DNA of 6,854 bases from Gorillibacterium sp. (GTDB lineage Bacteria > Bacillota > Bacilli > Paenibacillales > NBRC-103111). Below the pieces are notes generated by a model, which saw nothing but the letters and a program-made list of their open reading frames with translations, had not been told where the DNA came from and did not search any database. Every line of letters starts with the position of its first letter. The stretch's first letter is position 1. The stretch covers positions 1 through 6,854 of the forward strand of contig JAIMBU010000143.1 in assembly GCA_023511325.1 (NCBI GenBank). The letters run 5' to 3'. The translations under genes were made by a program, and so were the position numbers. Positions 5,891 through 6,854 of this stretch are shown here, piece by piece.

Positions 5891-6854
5891 ATGAATACCG
5901 ATTTTATTGACGCACTGCATGAAATCGAATCGACCAAGGGTATCAGCAAGGACATTTTAATCGAAGCCATTGAGGCTGCACTAATCTCCGGCTACAAGCG
6001 CAATTTCAATGCTGCTCAAAATGTACGTGTGGATATCAATCGCTTAACAGGCTTGATTAAAGTCTATGCTCGCAAGGCAGTATGTGAAGAAGTGCTTGAT
6101 ACTCGTTTGGAAATTTCCGTAGAAGCGGCTCGGGAAATCAGCGGAGGCTTTCAACTTGGAGATATCGTGGAGATTGAGGTAACACCACGCGATTTCGGAC
6201 GGATTGCTGCTCAAACGGCAAAACAGGTTGTCACTCAACGGATTAGAGAAGCAGAACGCGGCTTGATCTACAATGCTTATATCGAAAAAGAAGAGGACAT
6301 CGTCACTGGTATTGTTCAGCGCCAAGATACACGTAGTTTGTTCGTCGATCTGGGCAAGGTAGAGGCGGTTCTTCCACTTACCGAGCTTATGCCAGGAGAA
6401 AAGTTCAAGCACAACGATCGGATCAAGGCATACATCACGAAAGTGGAGAACACCACAAAAGGTCCGCAAATCTTCTTATCTCGTACACACCCTGGACTGC
6501 TCAAACGGTTGTTCGAACTCGAAGTGCCGGAAATTTATGATGGTGTCGTGGAAATTCGTTCGGTGGCACGGGAAGCTGGGTTTCGTTCGAAGATCGCGGT
6601 TCACTCACGTAATCCGGAAGTTGATCCAGTGGGCTCCTGCGTAGGACCCAAAGGCATCCGGGTACAGACGATCGTAAATGAACTGCGTGGGGAGAAAATT
6701 GACATTGTCCGCTGGTCTGACAATGTGGATGAATATGTGGCTAACGCACTCAGTCCTTCGAAGGTACTAGAAGTCAATATATTTGAGAACGAGAAGATGT
6801 CCCGGGTTATCGTTCCCGATCATCAATTGTCTCTTGCAATTGGGATTAAAGGAC
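5891..6854 (+). CDS. nusA: Transcription termination/antitermination factor NusA, N-terminal 321 residues (3' truncated by window edge)
   Basis: NusA binds RNA polymerase and nascent RNA and modulates pausing, intrinsic termination and antitermination. The frame is open from ATG 5891 to the window edge. Domains visible in order: the N-terminal polymerase-binding domain (~1-127), starting MNTDFIDALHEIE and including GISKDILIEAIEAAL; the S1 RNA-binding domain (~134-200), starting EEDIVTGIVQR; the first KH domain (~202-280), with GPKG at 252-255 as its RNA-binding GxxG loop; and the start of the second KH domain (from ~285), with LAIGIKG at the very edge. The rest of KH2 lies outside. Relatives in Bacillota end soon after KH2, without the acidic repeats of E. 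coli NusA; whether that holds here cannot be seen. The gene sits 48 bases after rimP in the conserved rimP-nusA order, which in Bacillus continues to ylxR, ylxQ, infB and rbfA. It is probably controlled through the rimP leader and promoter. Confidence 0.97.
   Translation, partial: MNTDFIDALHEIESTKGISKDILIEAIEAALISGYKRNFNAAQNVRVDINRLTGLIKVYARKAVCEEVLDTRLEISVEAAREISGGFQLGDIVEIEVTPRDFGRIAAQTAKQVVTQRIREAERGLIYNAYIEKEEDIVTGIVQRQDTRSLFVDLGKVEAVLPLTELMPGEKFKHNDRIKAYITKVENTTKGPQIFLSRTHPGLLKRLFELEVPEIYDGVVEIRSVAREAGFRSKIAVHSRNPEVDPVGSCVGPKGIRVQTIVNELRGEKIDIVRWSDNVDEYVANALSPSKVLEVNIFENEKMSRVIVPDHQLSLAIGIKG

Overview
The window is a housekeeping segment of a Gram-positive (Bacillota) chromosome. It holds the end of proS, a complete polC, rimP and the start of nusA, all on the + strand. 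This gene order is the one known from Bacillus and its relatives. A PolC-type replicative polymerase, with its exonuclease domain inserted inside the PHP domain, is itself a hallmark of low-GC Gram-positives. The moderate base composition, the AGGAGG-type ribosome binding sites and the archaeal/eukaryote-style C-terminus of ProRS make a Paenibacillaceae-like organism (Paenibacillus or a relative) my best guess. The genus is an inference, not something I can read directly.

Layout: 1-398 is the C-terminal part of prolyl-tRNA synthetase, with a Cys4 zinc module and a terminal Tyr. 399-613 is a spacer with a long imperfect hairpin plus T-tract (456-508), read as the proS terminator, and a weak candidate polC promoter. 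614-4945 is polC (1443 aa), intact with all catalytic and metal-binding motifs. 4946-5383 is a 438-base gene-free stretch. It carries a post-polC inverted repeat, a small palindrome, a very good sigma-A promoter with an extended -10 (5063-5091) and an untranslated leader of about 285 nt packed with hairpins. 5384-5842 is rimP, with a TTG start. 5891-6854 is nusA, which runs off the right edge.

Functionally the region joins translation (ProRS), DNA replication (PolC) and the transcription/ribosome-assembly operon that starts with rimP-nusA. The terminator after proS and the strong promoter after polC suggest three transcription units, with the rimP-nusA unit controlled on its own.

The least ordinary part is the rimP leader. 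It contains at least five consecutive hairpins, several with 8-bp perfect arms. A possible closing helix would bracket all of them, and a pyrimidine tract could pair with the rimP Shine-Dalgarno run. This is the architecture expected of a cis-regulatory RNA. I do not recognise it as a named riboswitch class, and no ligand or mechanism can be claimed from sequence alone. The genes themselves are ordinary, and I see no mobile elements, CRISPR arrays, tRNA or rRNA genes.
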